From Bog-473 sp963726005 (GTDB taxonomy: Bacteria > Actinomycetota > Acidimicrobiia > Acidimicrobiales > RAAP-2): a DNA stretch of 64,000 nucleotides. The position numbers were made by a program, and so were the translations under genes. The DNA lies in assembly GCA_963726005.1 (NCBI GenBank), contig CAVSAT010000008.1:1-64000 (forward strand), written 5' to 3'. Shown piece by piece: positions 19,985-31,154 of the stretch. The notes under the pieces were generated by a model. It ran no database searches and had not been told where the DNA came from. It worked only from the letters and a program-made list of their open reading frames with translations. The stretch's first letter is position 1. Every line of letters starts with the position of its first letter.

Positions 19985-21904
19985 TCATGTCGCCGACGAC
20001 CGGTCGGTCTCGCCCCACAACGCCTTCCGCAGCCCCGAGGCCCGGGTGATCGGCCGTTCGATAGCCGTTCGAACGAGATGCTCGGTTCCCACCAGGATCA
20101 ACCTCTCCCGGGCGCGGGTGGCTCCGGTGTAGAGGAGCTCGCGGGTCAAGACACGCGAGTCGGCGCTCGGCAGCATGAATGCCACCACGTCGAACTGTGA
20201 CCCCTGGCTCTTGTGGACTGTCATCGCGTAGACGGTGTCGACGGCGGCCAGCCGGGCCGGGCTCACCCGAGCGATCTCGGCACCCCGTTCAAATGCGGCC
20301 ACACGGCGATCACCGTCGGCGACGACTACCCCCACATCGCCGTTGTAGAGCTTCAACCCGTAGTCGTTCTCCGTCACGATGAGCGGGCGGCCGACGTACC
20401 ACTCCTCGCCGCTCGAGAATCCGTCGACCTCGGCACGCAGCCAGCCCTCGACCTGGTGCATCCAGGTCGCCACACCGTCCGGTCCGCGGCGGTGCGCACA
20501 CAGGAGGCGGAACCGGCCCAGCGCCGCGATGGCCCCTTTTGCGTCCCCGTCGACCGCCGCCTCCCTCACGGTGCGTCCGCACTCGACGGCGAGGGATCGC
20601 ACTTCATCCAGACCTTGGGCCGACGACGACGCGGCGTCGGCCGGGATCCACTGCACGTCTGGGTCTCCGGACAGGAGGACGGTTATGGCGTCGTCCACCC
20701 GACCATGCTGAATCGCAGTGGCCAACGCCGCGATCGCTCCGCCGAAACGGTGCACCTTGCTCAGGACCACGATGCCGTCTCCGACGACCGAGCGGAGGCC
20801 CATGTCACGCAGGGGGACCGCTTGACGCGTGACCGCCGCGAGGCGGTCTCGAGCCTCCTCGCGCATGCAGACCTGTTGTGACCCGGGCGGGACGATGTCG
20901 CCCAGCACGGCGCCTGCCTCAATGGAGGCCAGCTGCTCTGGGTCGCCCACAAGGATGAGCCGCGCGTCGGAGCGGACCGCCTCCACCACCCGCGCCATCA
21001 TCGAGAGCGACACCATCGAGGTCTCGTCCACGACGACCACGTCATGTGGCAGCCGGTTCAGCCGGTCGTGGCGGAACCTGGTCCGGTTGCCGGGGTTGGA
21101 ACCCAGGAGCCGGTGCAGCGTCGTGCCCTCCAGGACGGACAGGCCGGCCCGGATCGCGGGGTCGATGGCCATGGCGCCAGCCTCCTGGCGGACTGCCTCT
21201 TCGAGCCGCGCCGCCGCCTTTCCGGTCGGTGCGGCCAGCGCGATCAGCGGCTGGCGCCCTCCCGTCGCGGCGGCCTGGGCCACGAGCAGCGCGAGGACGC
21301 GGGCCACGGTGGTGGTCTTTCCGGTACCGGGGCCGCCGGCGATCACCGACACCCGGCGCAGCACCGCGGTGGCGGCAGCCAGACGCTGGAAATCCGGATC
21401 GTCCGCCGACGCGAAGAGCTGATCGAGGCCCGCGGCGAGCAGGGCGTCGTCGACGCCGGCGGCTGGTCCTGCGGCACGCTCGAGGAGGTCGGTGGCCACC
21501 GAGTGCTCGTCGACCCACAGGCGGTTGAGGTACACGGTCGTCCCCGACAGGTGGAGCGGGCGGTCCTCCGCGACGAAGAGACTCCGGGCCATGACCTCGA
21601 GCCACTGCTCCGGGTCGGGCCAGGGCAACGCGCCGATGTCAGCAGGTGTATCGGTATCCGCGCTGGCGGTGTCCCGGATGGTCTCGAGGTCGACACAGAC
21701 GTGGCCCAGCCGGGGGGCCCGGACCGCGAAGGCTGCGCCCAGCCACGCCAGCTCCTCCTGGCTCCCGCTCAGCTGCGCCAGCCGCAGCGCGACGTGCACG
21801 TCGGACGTGGACAGGATCCCCGCTCGGTTGAACGCGCGCAGCAGCCCGGGTGCTCGCAGCGCGAGAGCGCTGTCGTAGGAGTCCGGTGTCTCCACGGACG
21901 TCAC
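19985..21904 (-). CDS. recD: RecBCD helicase subunit RecD
   Basis: 5'-3' helicase subunit of exonuclease V, about 639 residues. The Walker A loop GGPGTGKTTT, the Walker B DETSMVSL, QLASIEAGAVLGD and the C-terminal motif VHKSQGSQFDVV with YTGATRARERL are those of superfamily 1B. The GTG at 21904 is chosen because it overlaps the recB stop as GTGA; the open frame continues upstream inside recB but in a non-coding phase there. It is the last gene of recC-recB-recD. Confidence 0.96.
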   Translation of the reverse strand: MTSVETPDSYDSALALRAPGLLRAFNRAGILSTSDVHVALRLAQLSGSQEELAWLGAAFAVRAPRLGHVCVDLETIRDTASADTDTPADIGALPWPDPEQWLEVMARSLFVAEDRPLHLSGTTVYLNRLWVDEHSVATDLLERAAGPAAGVDDALLAAGLDQLFASADDPDFQRLAAATAVLRRVSVIAGGPGTGKTTTVARVLALLVAQAAATGGRQPLIALAAPTGKAAARLEEAVRQEAGAMAIDPAIRAGLSVLEGTTLHRLLGSNPGNRTRFRHDRLNRLPHDVVVVDETSMVSLSMMARVVEAVRSDARLILVGDPEQLASIEAGAVLGDIVPPGSQQVCMREEARDRLAAVTRQAVPLRDMGLRSVVGDGIVVLSKVHRFGGAIAALATAIQHGRVDDAITVLLSGDPDVQWIPADAASSSAQGLDEVRSLAVECGRTVREAAVDGDAKGAIAALGRFRLLCAHRRGPDGVATWMHQVEGWLRAEVDGFSSGEEWYVGRPLIVTENDYGLKLYNGDVGVVVADGDRRVAAFERGAEIARVSPARLAAVDTVYAMTVHKSQGSQFDVVAFMLPSADSRVLTRELLYTGATRARERLILVGTEHLVRTAIERPITRASGLRKALWGETDRSSAT

Positions 21905-24900
21905 GAGGTCCGCCCGCTGTCGAAGAGCTCGCTCAGCGAGTCGACCAAGCCAACGGGTGGTCGCCACGACCAAACGCCGCATGGTTGATCCCCGATGCGT
22001 GTGGTTTCCCTGGCGCTCATCCCACGCACGAAGAGATAGAGGACACCGCCCAGGTGGTGCGCGGGGTCGTAGCCCGGAAGGCGCCACCGCAGGTAGCGGT
22101 GCAGCGCGACGGCGTAGAGCAGCGCCTGCAGTGGGTAGTGGGCGGCCACCATCTCGTCGTTGACGGCATCAGGCCGGTAGTGCCATGCGGTGAGGGCCTC
22201 GTCGGGCGCGCTCAAGCGGTTCGTCTTGTAGTCGGCGAGGTAGAACCGGTTGCCCGGCAACCGGAACACCAGGTCGAGGCTCCCGGTCAGATAGCCGCGC
22301 AGGACGCCCTGGAGCATGGGGTCCCGGAGCCGCTGGGCGTAGCGGGCCACGGGGTCGCCCGGGTCGAGGTGCTCCTCCAAAAGGTCGGCCACCGTGCCCA
22401 CGTGCAGGGACGCCGTCGGGACCTCGCCTCCGACCAGCGGGATCTCGAACCCCAGCTCGTCGAGCCGGTCGTGGCGTGGGATGTCGCGCAACCGGACGTC
22501 ACCGACCAAGGGACCGAGCGGTGACTCGATGGCGGCGCACAGACCCGCGACCACTGCGTCGACGCTTCCGAGGTCGACGTTGCGCCAGGTGACCTCGCGC
22601 TCCAGCGCCGTACCGACCTCGGCCACAAGGTCGGACGCATCGAACTCCGTCCGCTCCAGCACGCTGTGCACGAGCGTCCCCACCAGGGCGCCAGCTGGCA
22701 TGGGGGCCAACCCCAGGGCGACCGTGCGCAACCGCTCCTCCTCCGGCGCGTGCCCGGGCGTAGGTCGGACGGTGACCACGGGCAGCTCCTCGTCCGACGT
22801 GAGCGGTTCCTCCGGCTCGCTCCCGATCGCCGGCTGGTCGTGCAGCGCGCGCGTGATGCCCGAATAGGACACGCGGCGCCATCCCAGGTCGAGCGGCCGA
22901 TCGAAGACCGCGGCTTCGAGCCTCGGGGGCGCGCCGGCGTCGCGCTCCCAACGCTCGTCGGACGGGAGGCCGACCCGCTCCACCGCCAACTCCGATCCCA
23001 GCGCGGTGATCGCGGTCTCGACAGCATCGTCCCTGGGCACAACCGAACCGTGCGAGCGCACCACGCCCTGCTCATCGCGATCGAACAGCAGACGGGACAG
23101 CGGCGAGTGCTGGCAGTCACTCGCGCCTACCCACCACAGAACCGCCTGGTGCTGAGCCCGTGTGAGCGCGACATAGAGCAACCGCAGGTCCTCGCCACGT
23201 TCCTCGACGAGCTGGTTCTGCTGGTGGACGGTGAAGGCGTTACCCTCGCCTGCAACGTCGATGGTGCGGGCATTCTCGTTGTCCTTGTCGTGGAATACCG
23301 GGACCTTGATCGTCGGCGTGTAGCTGCCCCACATGTAGGGACAAAGCACGATCGGAAACTCGAGCCCTTTGCTCCGGTGGATCGTGATCACCTGAACGGC
23401 CTCCGCGTCCGATTCAAGACGCCGCGCTCGTTCCTCGTTCTCGGTGTCGCGCTCGGCTTCGTTGATGCGCCGACCCAGCCAGCTGGCCGTCGCGGTCGGA
23501 CCCAGGCCGTCGGACACCCCGGCCTCGTGCAGCAATTGGGCGACGTGCCGCAGATCCGTCATGGCGCGCTCACCCGATGGGCCCGCGAGCACCCGGGCCG
23601 GCACGCCGTGGGTGCCGCTCACCCTCGCGTAGAGAGAGGCGATGCCGCGATCGCGCAGCAGGGCGGCCCATTGGTGCAGCGACCAGTGGAGGTCCTCCCA
23701 CTCGTCCTCGCCCGCCGTCGCCACCTTCTGTGGTGTCCAGCCGACGAAACAGGTCAGCGCGGCGAGCGACGCCCGGTCCCGGGCCGTCGGCCGCTCGAGC
23801 GCCTCGAGCAGGCGCAGCCAGTCCCGCGCCGGCTCGGTCCCGAACACCGAGCCGGAGCCGCCGATGACGGCGGGCACGCCCGCTCTGATGAGGGCGTTCC
23901 GTACGGTAAGGGCGTGGCCGTTCGTCCGCACCAGCACGGCGATGTGGCCCGGATGCAGCGGGGCCTTCTCCTCGCTCCCGTCGCGCCGGCGCGTGATCAC
24001 GTCGGGCCGTGCCGTGAGGAGCGAGACGACCTCCGCGGCGAGGTCCTTGGCCACGAAGTCCCGCGCCGCAGCTGCCTGGGGCTGGCCCTTCCTCGCCGTC
24101 ACGCGCACGAGGTGGTCGTCAGCGTGCACGATACGCACCCGCAGCGGTGCTGAGACGGGGGCCCCGACGAGCCTGGGCTCGCGGTTGGTGTCGGCGGCGC
24201 TGATCGTGCGGTAGTTGATCCCTGCCTCTCCGAGCTGCGCGTTGGCGAACAGCGCGTCGTAGGCGGCGAGCAGGCCCTCGTCACTCCGCCAATTCACGTC
24301 CAGGGTCCACTCCGTTTGCACCACCCGGCGGGCGTCGAGATACGCGTGGACATCGGCGCCACGGAAGGCATAGATGGCCTGCTTGGGGTCCCCGATGAGC
24401 ACGAGGGTGGCCGCCGGATGTCCGAAGGCCCGGTGCATGATCTCCCACTGCACGGGGTCGGTGTCCTGGAACTCGTCGACCAGCACCACGTCATAGCGCT
24501 CCCGCAGCCGCGCGCAGGCCGCAGGACCACGCTGGGGGTCAGCCAGCGTGTCGCGCAAACGGATCAGGACATCGTCGTAGGTGAGGATCTTGAGAGCTCG
24601 TTTCCGGCGGTCCATCTCTGCGTGCACTGCCTTGGCGAAGCGGCGGCGGATGGACTGCATGTCCTCGGCGTCGGACAGATCGGGCACGATGCGGGCGTCG
24701 GGTTGGTTGAGAACGCGCGTAGCGATCTCCATCGCCGCATCCCGCGAGAAGTCGTATTCGTTGGGCTTGTTGGCGAACCGCCGCAGGTAGAGGTCATCCA
24801 CCACCTCTTCCAAGAGGTCGCTCACGTCCTCGACCAGCGTGACTTCCCGGTCGACGTCGCCTGCCGTCCCGAGTCCGTAGAGCACCTGCAAGCAGAATCC

Positions 24901-25308
24901 ATGGGTTGTCTCGATCGTGGCCGAGTCGAAATCCGCGATGGCCTTGCCCAACCGGTGACGCCGTTTCTCCACCTCTGCCCTCGGAGCCTCCGCAAGGTGC
25001 CGCACGATCTCGTCATCCGATGGAGCCACTCCTCCATCGACCGAGGCAACCAACCCGTCGAACGCACGGACAAGTCGTTCCCGAACCCGTTCGCGCAACT
25101 CTCCCGTCGCCATCCGGGTGAAGGTGATGACGAGTAGACGGTCGATGGGCAGGCCCTCCGCCACGTACCGCGTCGTGAGCGCCGCAATCGTGAATGTCTT
25201 GCCCGTTCCCGCGCTGGCTTGCAGCAGTGTCATGCCTCGGGGCAGCTTCCCGCAGACGTCGAACGGTTCCGCGGTGACGACCTGGCTCGCCCCTGTACCG
25301 ATCGTCAT
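21901..25308 (-). CDS. recB: RecBCD helicase-nuclease subunit RecB
   Basis: 1135-residue SF1A helicase fused to a nuclease. Walker A is ASAGTGKTFT at residues 31-40, followed by LVDEFQDTDPVQW and ALTRAQHQAV. The C-terminal nuclease domain keeps the Asp-x-Lys motif as YLADYKTNRL, so it should be catalytically active. Start ATG at 25308 overlaps the recC stop (ATGA); the stop overlaps the recD GTG. The three genes are therefore translationally coupled. With RecC and RecD it resects double-strand ends and loads RecA. Confidence 0.97.
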   Translation of the reverse strand: MTIGTGASQVVTAEPFDVCGKLPRGMTLLQASAGTGKTFTIAALTTRYVAEGLPIDRLLVITFTRMATGELRERVRERLVRAFDGLVASVDGGVAPSDDEIVRHLAEAPRAEVEKRRHRLGKAIADFDSATIETTHGFCLQVLYGLGTAGDVDREVTLVEDVSDLLEEVVDDLYLRRFANKPNEYDFSRDAAMEIATRVLNQPDARIVPDLSDAEDMQSIRRRFAKAVHAEMDRRKRALKILTYDDVLIRLRDTLADPQRGPAACARLRERYDVVLVDEFQDTDPVQWEIMHRAFGHPAATLVLIGDPKQAIYAFRGADVHAYLDARRVVQTEWTLDVNWRSDEGLLAAYDALFANAQLGEAGINYRTISAADTNREPRLVGAPVSAPLRVRIVHADDHLVRVTARKGQPQAAAARDFVAKDLAAEVVSLLTARPDVITRRRDGSEEKAPLHPGHIAVLVRTNGHALTVRNALIRAGVPAVIGGSGSVFGTEPARDWLRLLEALERPTARDRASLAALTCFVGWTPQKVATAGEDEWEDLHWSLHQWAALLRDRGIASLYARVSGTHGVPARVLAGPSGERAMTDLRHVAQLLHEAGVSDGLGPTATASWLGRRINEAERDTENEERARRLESDAEAVQVITIHRSKGLEFPIVLCPYMWGSYTPTIKVPVFHDKDNENARTIDVAGEGNAFTVHQQNQLVEERGEDLRLLYVALTRAQHQAVLWWVGASDCQHSPLSRLLFDRDEQGVVRSHGSVVPRDDAVETAITALGSELAVERVGLPSDERWERDAGAPPRLEAAVFDRPLDLGWRRVSYSGITRALHDQPAIGSEPEEPLTSDEELPVVTVRPTPGHAPEEERLRTVALGLAPMPAGALVGTLVHSVLERTEFDASDLVAEVGTALEREVTWRNVDLGSVDAVVAGLCAAIESPLGPLVGDVRLRDIPRHDRLDELGFEIPLVGGEVPTASLHVGTVADLLEEHLDPGDPVARYAQRLRDPMLQGVLRGYLTGSLDLVFRLPGNRFYLADYKTNRLSAPDEALTAWHYRPDAVNDEMVAAHYPLQALLYAVALHRYLRWRLPGYDPAHHLGGVLYLFVRGMSARETTRIGDQPCGVWSWRPPVGLVDSLSELFDSGRTS

Positions 25309-28300
25309 CGGTGGTCGACTTCTTCGTGCTCGAGTAGCCCGTCCCAGAGCCGTCGCGCACACCGGCCGAAACGCGAGGACTCCGACACCTCCCAGCCGTC
25401 TCCGGTCTCGTCGTCACGGGGTGCCCCGGACCGCCCCACCATGGCATCGAAGGTGAGCTCGCCGCCGAGGACCAGCACATGCTCCTTGTCCCGGTCCTCG
25501 TTGTGCCCGTTGTGCCCCGACTCCCAGGACCCCACGGCCGCCCGGTGAGGGTCGTCTCCCGCTGCGGCGGCTGCGGCCCATGCGGCGGAGGTCTTGCAAT
25601 AGAGCGGGAGCGGCTCACGCATCCCGCGCTCGAACAGGTCGACGAGCCGGCGCAGATGAACCTCGGCCGCCATCCGCCGGCTCGCCGAGTCAGGTCCCAG
25701 CGGTGCAATACGGGCCTTGGAAATCGTGCGCCGCCCGTCAGGGGAACGGCCGACGGTGAGGGCCTCGAAGGGGCGATCGGGCCACGCCGCAGTGAGGGCG
25801 AGCAGACGTACCCAGGCGATCAAGCGTGCTGCCGGCCCGAGCTTCGAGTACGTGACCGAGTGGATGACGTTGCCCCGAACCCCCGCAACGGTCCCGACCA
25901 GGCCGTGGGTCCCGGAGAGTTCGACCCGGACGTCAAGAGAGGTTGGCGTCAGCGGGTTCTGTCCTTCCCGCACGAGCTCTTCGACCGGACCGGTGATCGC
26001 ATCGAGCACGGGATCGGCCAATTGGCCCGGCGGTAGCTCCCCGCGGGCGATCTCGACAGCCCGGCACGCCTCCGGGCTGGCCCCTCCGAGCCGGGCCGCC
26101 AGGAGGCGGTCTGCGATCTGCCACTGCTCGAGCGCACCGAGTTTGATCGGGATGGCGTCTTCGAAATCGCGTGTCCGGTCCCGCAGTGAGACATTGAGTC
26201 GCTCCCGCAGAAAGGCGCGCACGGGATGGCGCAAGAACCTCTCCAGCTGGTCGATGGCGATGCCATTCGACTCGTACGCGCCGAGTGGCCGCTCCAGAAA
26301 AAGGGGGGCGTCCTGAGACGGGTTCAGCGCCGCGCGGGCCCCGGCCAGATGCAGCGCGTCGAAGCTCCACGGTGTGTCCGGCATCCGGACCTCCCGTTCG
26401 TAATTCCTTGGATCGAAGGGCTGCAGGGGATGCGAGAACACGATGGAGTCCCGGGGCCGGCCCTGAAGCGTCCGCACGGAGTGGTCGACCACATCGAGCA
26501 GCTCACCGACCGGCACGGCCGGGGGACGGGGCAGATTGGACCGCTCGTCGCGACCGGCGTACGTCACAACCAGGTGATCGCGGGCTGCCAGCAGCGCGTC
26601 GAGGAGCAGTTGGCGGTCTTCGCTGCGGACATCGCGATCACCGACTCTCGGGTGCCGAGCGGTCAGGTCGTCGCCGTCCCTCTCGATGTGGCGCGGGAAA
26701 CTGCCGTCGTCGAGTCCGAGCAGGCACACCACCCGATGGGGGATGGAGCGCATCGGCACGAGCGTGCAGACCGTCAGGTGGCCGGTGCAGAAGTTGGCCC
26801 GCGTGGGCCGGCCCTTGAGCCGATCGGTCAGGATCGATCGCACATCGTCACAACTCAGGGCCACCGGGCTGACGGCTCCGTTCACCGTCGCCTCTTCGAC
26901 CAGCCCGTCGAGGAGCGTCGTCATCTGCGCCCGCTGCCAGGCGTCGCGCTCGGAGGTCGAAGTCAAAGAATCCGAGATCCGGGCCAGAGTGTCGGCCCAG
27001 GCATCCACGGTGCGCGCCCGCGGACAGATCGTCCAACGCGGCGCGGAGCCGGTCGAGGAACTCCGCCATACGGCCGGCCAACTCGATATCGGTGCTGTCG
27101 ACGTCGTCCAAGGGCAGCGCGCCCTCGAACAGGCGCTGGCGCTCCTCCGCCATGGTGACGCCGACGAGGATTCGATCGAGGCCGAATTGCCACGTATTGC
27201 TCCCGATCTCCTCGAGACGGAAGGAGCGCCGGTGCGCGGCATCGAAACCCCACCGTACGCACGCGTTGTCGACCCATTCCTCGAGACGAAACAGATCCTC
27301 GTCGCCCAACTGGAAGCGACGGCGCACCGATTCCCGGCCGGCCAGGTCGAGCACCTCGGTGGCAGTGAATCTCGCCGTCGCCAGCTCGAGCACTTCCGCC
27401 AGGACCGCCATGACCGGATTGGTCTGGCGGAGCGAGCGGTCCGCAAGGCGGATCTCGAGAGCATCGGCCGGATCCTCCGTGTCGTCGTGCCCACCGAACG
27501 TCGCTTGGATCAGCGGAGCGAACGTCTCGATGTCAGGACACATCACGATGATGTCGCGGGGCTCGAGACTGGGATCGTCCTCAAGTAGGTGCAAGATGGC
27601 GTCGCGCAGCACCTCGACCTGGCGGCCCCGGCCATGGCAAGAGTGGATGCGGATGCTGTCGTCACCCTCACCGAGCAGGGGTCGACCGTCCCCGGCCGAT
27701 CCACCCGGCTCCCCGACCGGGGCGCGGTCGGTCCGAATGTCGTCCTGAATCAGCTGGAGCAGCGTTCGGGGCCGATCCGCCGGTACCGGGTCCGTGTGGT
27801 CGCCGTGCTCCTCCGCGTCCCCCAGCACGAGCTGCATCTCTCTCGCGTCACGCCCCCACGAAGCAAGAAGGGGGTTCCGAGGTGCACCCGCGGTCGGGTC
27901 GTCGCTGCGAAGGACGTATCGTGACGACCGCCCGATGTGGGCCGCGAGCCGGTCCCACAGCGCCGGAGACGGGTGCAACAAGAAGAGGTGTACGTCCCGG
28001 CGTGCGGCCACTGCCTCGAGGACGTCGAGGTAGCTCGCCGGAAGCCTGGTCAGCCCGAACAGCGACAGCCGGGTGGGCTGGTCCAAGAGCTCGGGTTCGT
28101 CCCGCAGCCGACGGCAGGCGTCGACGAGACGTTCAGCAGGGCTCTGCTCTCCTATGCGCTCCCGGAGCAGGCGCCACAATTCGAACTGCCACTGCGTCTC
28201 GTCGAGCTGGGCCGACCCGGACGCCCAGCGCTGGAGCATGTCAGGACGGTGGACGGCGTAGCGGTCGAAGAGGTCCGCGACGTACCTGATGCTCGAGAAG

Positions 28301-28698
28301 CGCCGGGAGCCCTCGACCGTCGCCGAGTTCCTGATGTGCTGCGCCAGTGGCGCGAGCCACGGTTCGTCGAAGTGCTCCTCGACCACCTCGATCAGCGGCC
28401 ATACCGCACGCTCGGGAACCCAGGGGTCGTGCTTCGGGTCGGCACCTGCTGCGCACGACAACGCTCCACCCACCAACGTCCCTGGGAATGGGAAGGCGAT
28501 GTTGGCGCAGACGCCGTCCTGCTTGCTCTCGCGTGCCCCCAGGTGCGTGGACAGGCGCTGGGTCAGCCACCGCTCGATGCCACGTGTCGGCACCGAAACC
28601 ACCTCGGGGGCCATCGGGTCGTCCAGCGGGTCGGCCACCAGACGGGCCAGCTCCGACACCAACGTGTCGGCCCGTTCGGATCGGTGGACACGGAGCAT
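25305..28698 (-). CDS. recC: RecBCD subunit RecC (one apparent frameshift)
   Basis: Non-catalytic helicase-like subunit that recognises Chi and guides the strands. It starts at the ATG at 28698 with MLRVHRSERADTLVSELARL and has PTRGIERWLTQRLS, then IHSCHGRGRQVEVLRDAIL and MCPDIETFAPLI. Near 27011-27023 the frame moves by one base; skipping one base turns a nonsense tail into TVDAWADTLARISDSL, then VCLLGLDDGSFPR and the C-terminal domain. The combined length is near 1130 residues, as expected. The break is in a GCGCGC stretch and looks like a sequence error rather than decay, since recB and recD are intact. Confidence 0.93.
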
Positions 28699-28800
28699 CC
28701 CCGCAGAGTACGTCGCCGCTGTTCTCAGCCCGACGGACACCGGACCGGGTCGCACCTGCCGCCAGCCCCGCGTTGCGCGACCCGTCCGTGGTCGCCGGTC

Positions 28801-29004
28801 TCAGGCTCCGGTGCCCCGACTCGTTCCGCTCTCGGGAAGGGCGAGGATGATCTGCTCACCCTGCCCGGTGAACTCGTCCTCGTCGTCCATCTCGACCGCC
28901 TGCAGGTGGCGGGGCGCCGCATCGATCTGTGACAGCTCCGCGATCTCGGGCGTCTCACCGCCGACCACGCCGAGACCAGGGAACCTACGGGCCGAGACGA
29001 GCAC
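28801..29004 (-). CDS. Possible small acidic protein between rmuC and recC
   Basis: A 67-codon open frame that overlaps the rmuC end by 20 bases, or 55 codons from the GTG at 28968. The predicted product is acidic (AVEMDDEDEFTGQGEQ) with no membrane segment or known motif. The composition looks coding-like and it lies on the same strand as its neighbours, but there is no clear ribosome site. I do not recognise it and it may be spurious. Confidence 0.3.
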   Translation of the reverse strand: MLVSARRFPGLGVVGGETPEIAELSQIDAAPRHLQAVEMDDEDEFTGQGEQIILALPESGTSRGTGA

Positions 29005-30238
29005 GCCGCGACTCGAAGGAGCCGACCGCCCTGTTGTAGGCGTCGACGCTCGAGGTCAGGCTGCGCTGCAGCGTCTGCATGTGGCCCGTCATGACACGAA
29101 GGCGGTCATAGAGCTCCGCTCCCAGGTTCTTGACCTCGCGAGCGCTCTCGGCGAGCGTTTCTTGTTGCCAGCCCAGCGCGACCGTCCGCAGCAGTGCGAT
29201 GAGGGTGACGGGTGTCGTGAGGAGCACGCCGTTCGTCATGGCGTGCTCCTGCAACGCCGGGTCAGCTTCGAAGGCGGCCGCGAGCAACTGGTCGCCAGGG
29301 ATGAAGGCCACCACCATCTGCGGCGAGCGGTCGAACTGCTTCCAGTACTCCTTCTTGGCCAGCTGATCGACGTGTGTGCGGAGCTGCCGGGCGTGCTTGG
29401 CCTGGCACAGAGCTCGGGTCTCGTCGTCGTCGGCGTCGAGAAGCTGCAAGAAGGCGTCGAGCGGGACCTTGGCGTCGACCACTACTTCGCCGCCCCCGGG
29501 CATGTGCACGATCATGTCGGGCCGCAGCCGTCCGTCGTCGGTGGTCGTCGACACCTGCTCATCGAAATCGCAGTGCGGGAGCATCCCCGCCATCTCTGCG
29601 ACGCGCCGCAATTGGACCTCGCCCCACCGCCCGCGGGTCTGAGGCGACCGCAGTGCCGTGACCAGGTTGCGTGTCTCCTTGCGGAGTTGCTCGTGTCCGA
29701 GGTGCAACTGGGTGACCTTCTCGCTGAGTCCCTCGTATGCGCCACGCCGCTGGAGCTCCATCTCCTGGAGCCCGCGCTCGTAGCGCGTCAGCGTCTCGCT
29801 CAAGGGGTCGAGCAGGCGGGAGATGGCCTGCTGGCGCTGGTCCAGGTCGCCCTGGGCTGCCGTGCGCGCCTCCTTGAAACGGGTGTCGGCCAGGGTGAGG
29901 AACTGCTCGTTGTTCTTCGCCAGCGCCTGCGCGGACAGTTCGGCGAACGTGCCCGCGAGCCGGGACCGTTCCGCCTCGGCCCGCTCCTGCGACTCGTGCA
30001 CCGACGAGCGCAGGAGGTCGAGCTCGGAGGCCGCCACTGCCCGCGCCGTCTCGGCCGCCGAACGCGCTTCCGTCACCGTCTTCAGCTCGGCCGCCTGCTC
30101 TGCGATCGCCGACTGCGCGTCGGCAAGGCGACCTTCGGCCACACGGGCTGCTGCGGCAGTGCGGGCGTTGCGGACGACGTGCACGGCAACTCCGATGGCG
30201 AGCCCTGCCAAGAGCCCGAGCACCAGATAGAGGACCAT
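28985..30238 (-). CDS. rmuC: DNA recombination protein RmuC
   Basis: 417 residues. An N-terminal membrane anchor (MVLYLVLGLLAGLAIGVAV) is followed by a long coiled coil (about residues 25-150) and a PD-(D/E)xK-type nuclease-fold domain with RPDMIVHMPGG and VVVDAKVPLDAF. RmuC family proteins limit inverted-repeat rearrangement in E. coli and have been linked to defence in some contexts. It starts at the ATG at 30238, divergent from phoU. It lies directly upstream of the recCBD genes, a functionally sensible neighbour. Confidence 0.94.
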   Translation of the reverse strand: MVLYLVLGLLAGLAIGVAVHVVRNARTAAAARVAEGRLADAQSAIAEQAAELKTVTEARSAAETARAVAASELDLLRSSVHESQERAEAERSRLAGTFAELSAQALAKNNEQFLTLADTRFKEARTAAQGDLDQRQQAISRLLDPLSETLTRYERGLQEMELQRRGAYEGLSEKVTQLHLGHEQLRKETRNLVTALRSPQTRGRWGEVQLRRVAEMAGMLPHCDFDEQVSTTTDDGRLRPDMIVHMPGGGEVVVDAKVPLDAFLQLLDADDDETRALCQAKHARQLRTHVDQLAKKEYWKQFDRSPQMVVAFIPGDQLLAAAFEADPALQEHAMTNGVLLTTPVTLIALLRTVALGWQQETLAESAREVKNLGAELYDRLRVMTGHMQTLQRSLTSSVDAYNRAVGSFESRRARLGP

Positions 30239-30371
30239 CTGGCCAATGTAACGATGGGGTGTGTCAACTTCGGGGACCGCCTCCGAGCTGCCTGCACCCG
30301 GGCCTTGGCGGGCGGGCGCCGCCACGAATTGGGGGTCGTCACGTGAAGACGGAGCCGGTAGCGTTCTCTGA

Positions 30372-31130
30372 ATGCCTTTCAAGCTCGGTGGCAGCACGCG
30401 AAGCGCCCGGGAACCCGGGGACACCGAGGTCGAGGACAGCCCGACACAGATCGGGCCCCTGGCCATGGAACAGCCGCTGTGGCCACGCACCATGCCCGAG
30501 CCCGACGAGGTCGACCGCCTCTTCTCGCAGGTGTTCGCGTTGGTCGGCGAGGCAATCGCCGGCGCCACCCACGCTCTGTTGGCGGGCGACCGTGATGCCG
30601 CCAAGGAACTGGTCAAGCGCGACGAGGTGGTCGACAAGTTGATCGGGCAGATCTCGACGACCGTCCAGCACCAGCTGGTCCACGGCGAGACGACGGCCGA
30701 CGAGCGCCGCGAGTACGTGGCGATCCTGCGCATGCTTCCCGACATGGAGCGCAACGGTGATCTGGCCGAGCACATCGCCCGTCGGGCCGCCCGTGGGCTC
30801 GGCGCCGAGATGTCGGCCCGTAGCCGCGGCCTCGTGGAGCGCATGGGCGAGGTGGCCACGACAATCTGGCGCGAGACGGGGGATGCTTTCGCCGAGCGCT
30901 CCGCCGAGGCCGCTTCCTTCATCGACGACCTCGACGACGAGATGGACGACCTCCACGTCACCTTGACGGCGGAGCTGGTGGCAGGCACCATGCCGCTGCC
31001 GGTCGCGATCGAGCTGGCGATGGTGGCGCGCTTCTTCGAGCGCTTCGGCGACCACGCGGTCAACCTGGCCCGACGGATGGCGACGCTCGTGGTCGGCGGT
31101 CCCGAGCCGGTATCGGCCGGCCCCGACTGA
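30372..31130 (+). CDS. phoU: PhoU-type phosphate signalling protein
   Basis: 252 residues of two PhoU three-helix bundles. ELVKRDEVVDKLIGQI and ERNGDLAEHIARRA in the first and ERFGDHAVNLARRM in the second hold the metal-binding D/E-rich loops. It adds about 35 residues at the N-terminus compared with standard members. PhoU represses the Pho response by linking PstSCAB to the sensor kinase. Here it stands 25 kb from the pst genes. A TAGCGT hexamer 7 bases before the ATG suggests a leaderless mRNA. Confidence 0.93.
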   Translation: MPFKLGGSTRSAREPGDTEVEDSPTQIGPLAMEQPLWPRTMPEPDEVDRLFSQVFALVGEAIAGATHALLAGDRDAAKELVKRDEVVDKLIGQISTTVQHQLVHGETTADERREYVAILRMLPDMERNGDLAEHIARRAARGLGAEMSARSRGLVERMGEVATTIWRETGDAFAERSAEAASFIDDLDDEMDDLHVTLTAELVAGTMPLPVAIELAMVARFFERFGDHAVNLARRMATLVVGGPEPVSAGPD

Positions 31131-31154
31131 TCAGCCGGGGTCAGCCGCCGGTAC

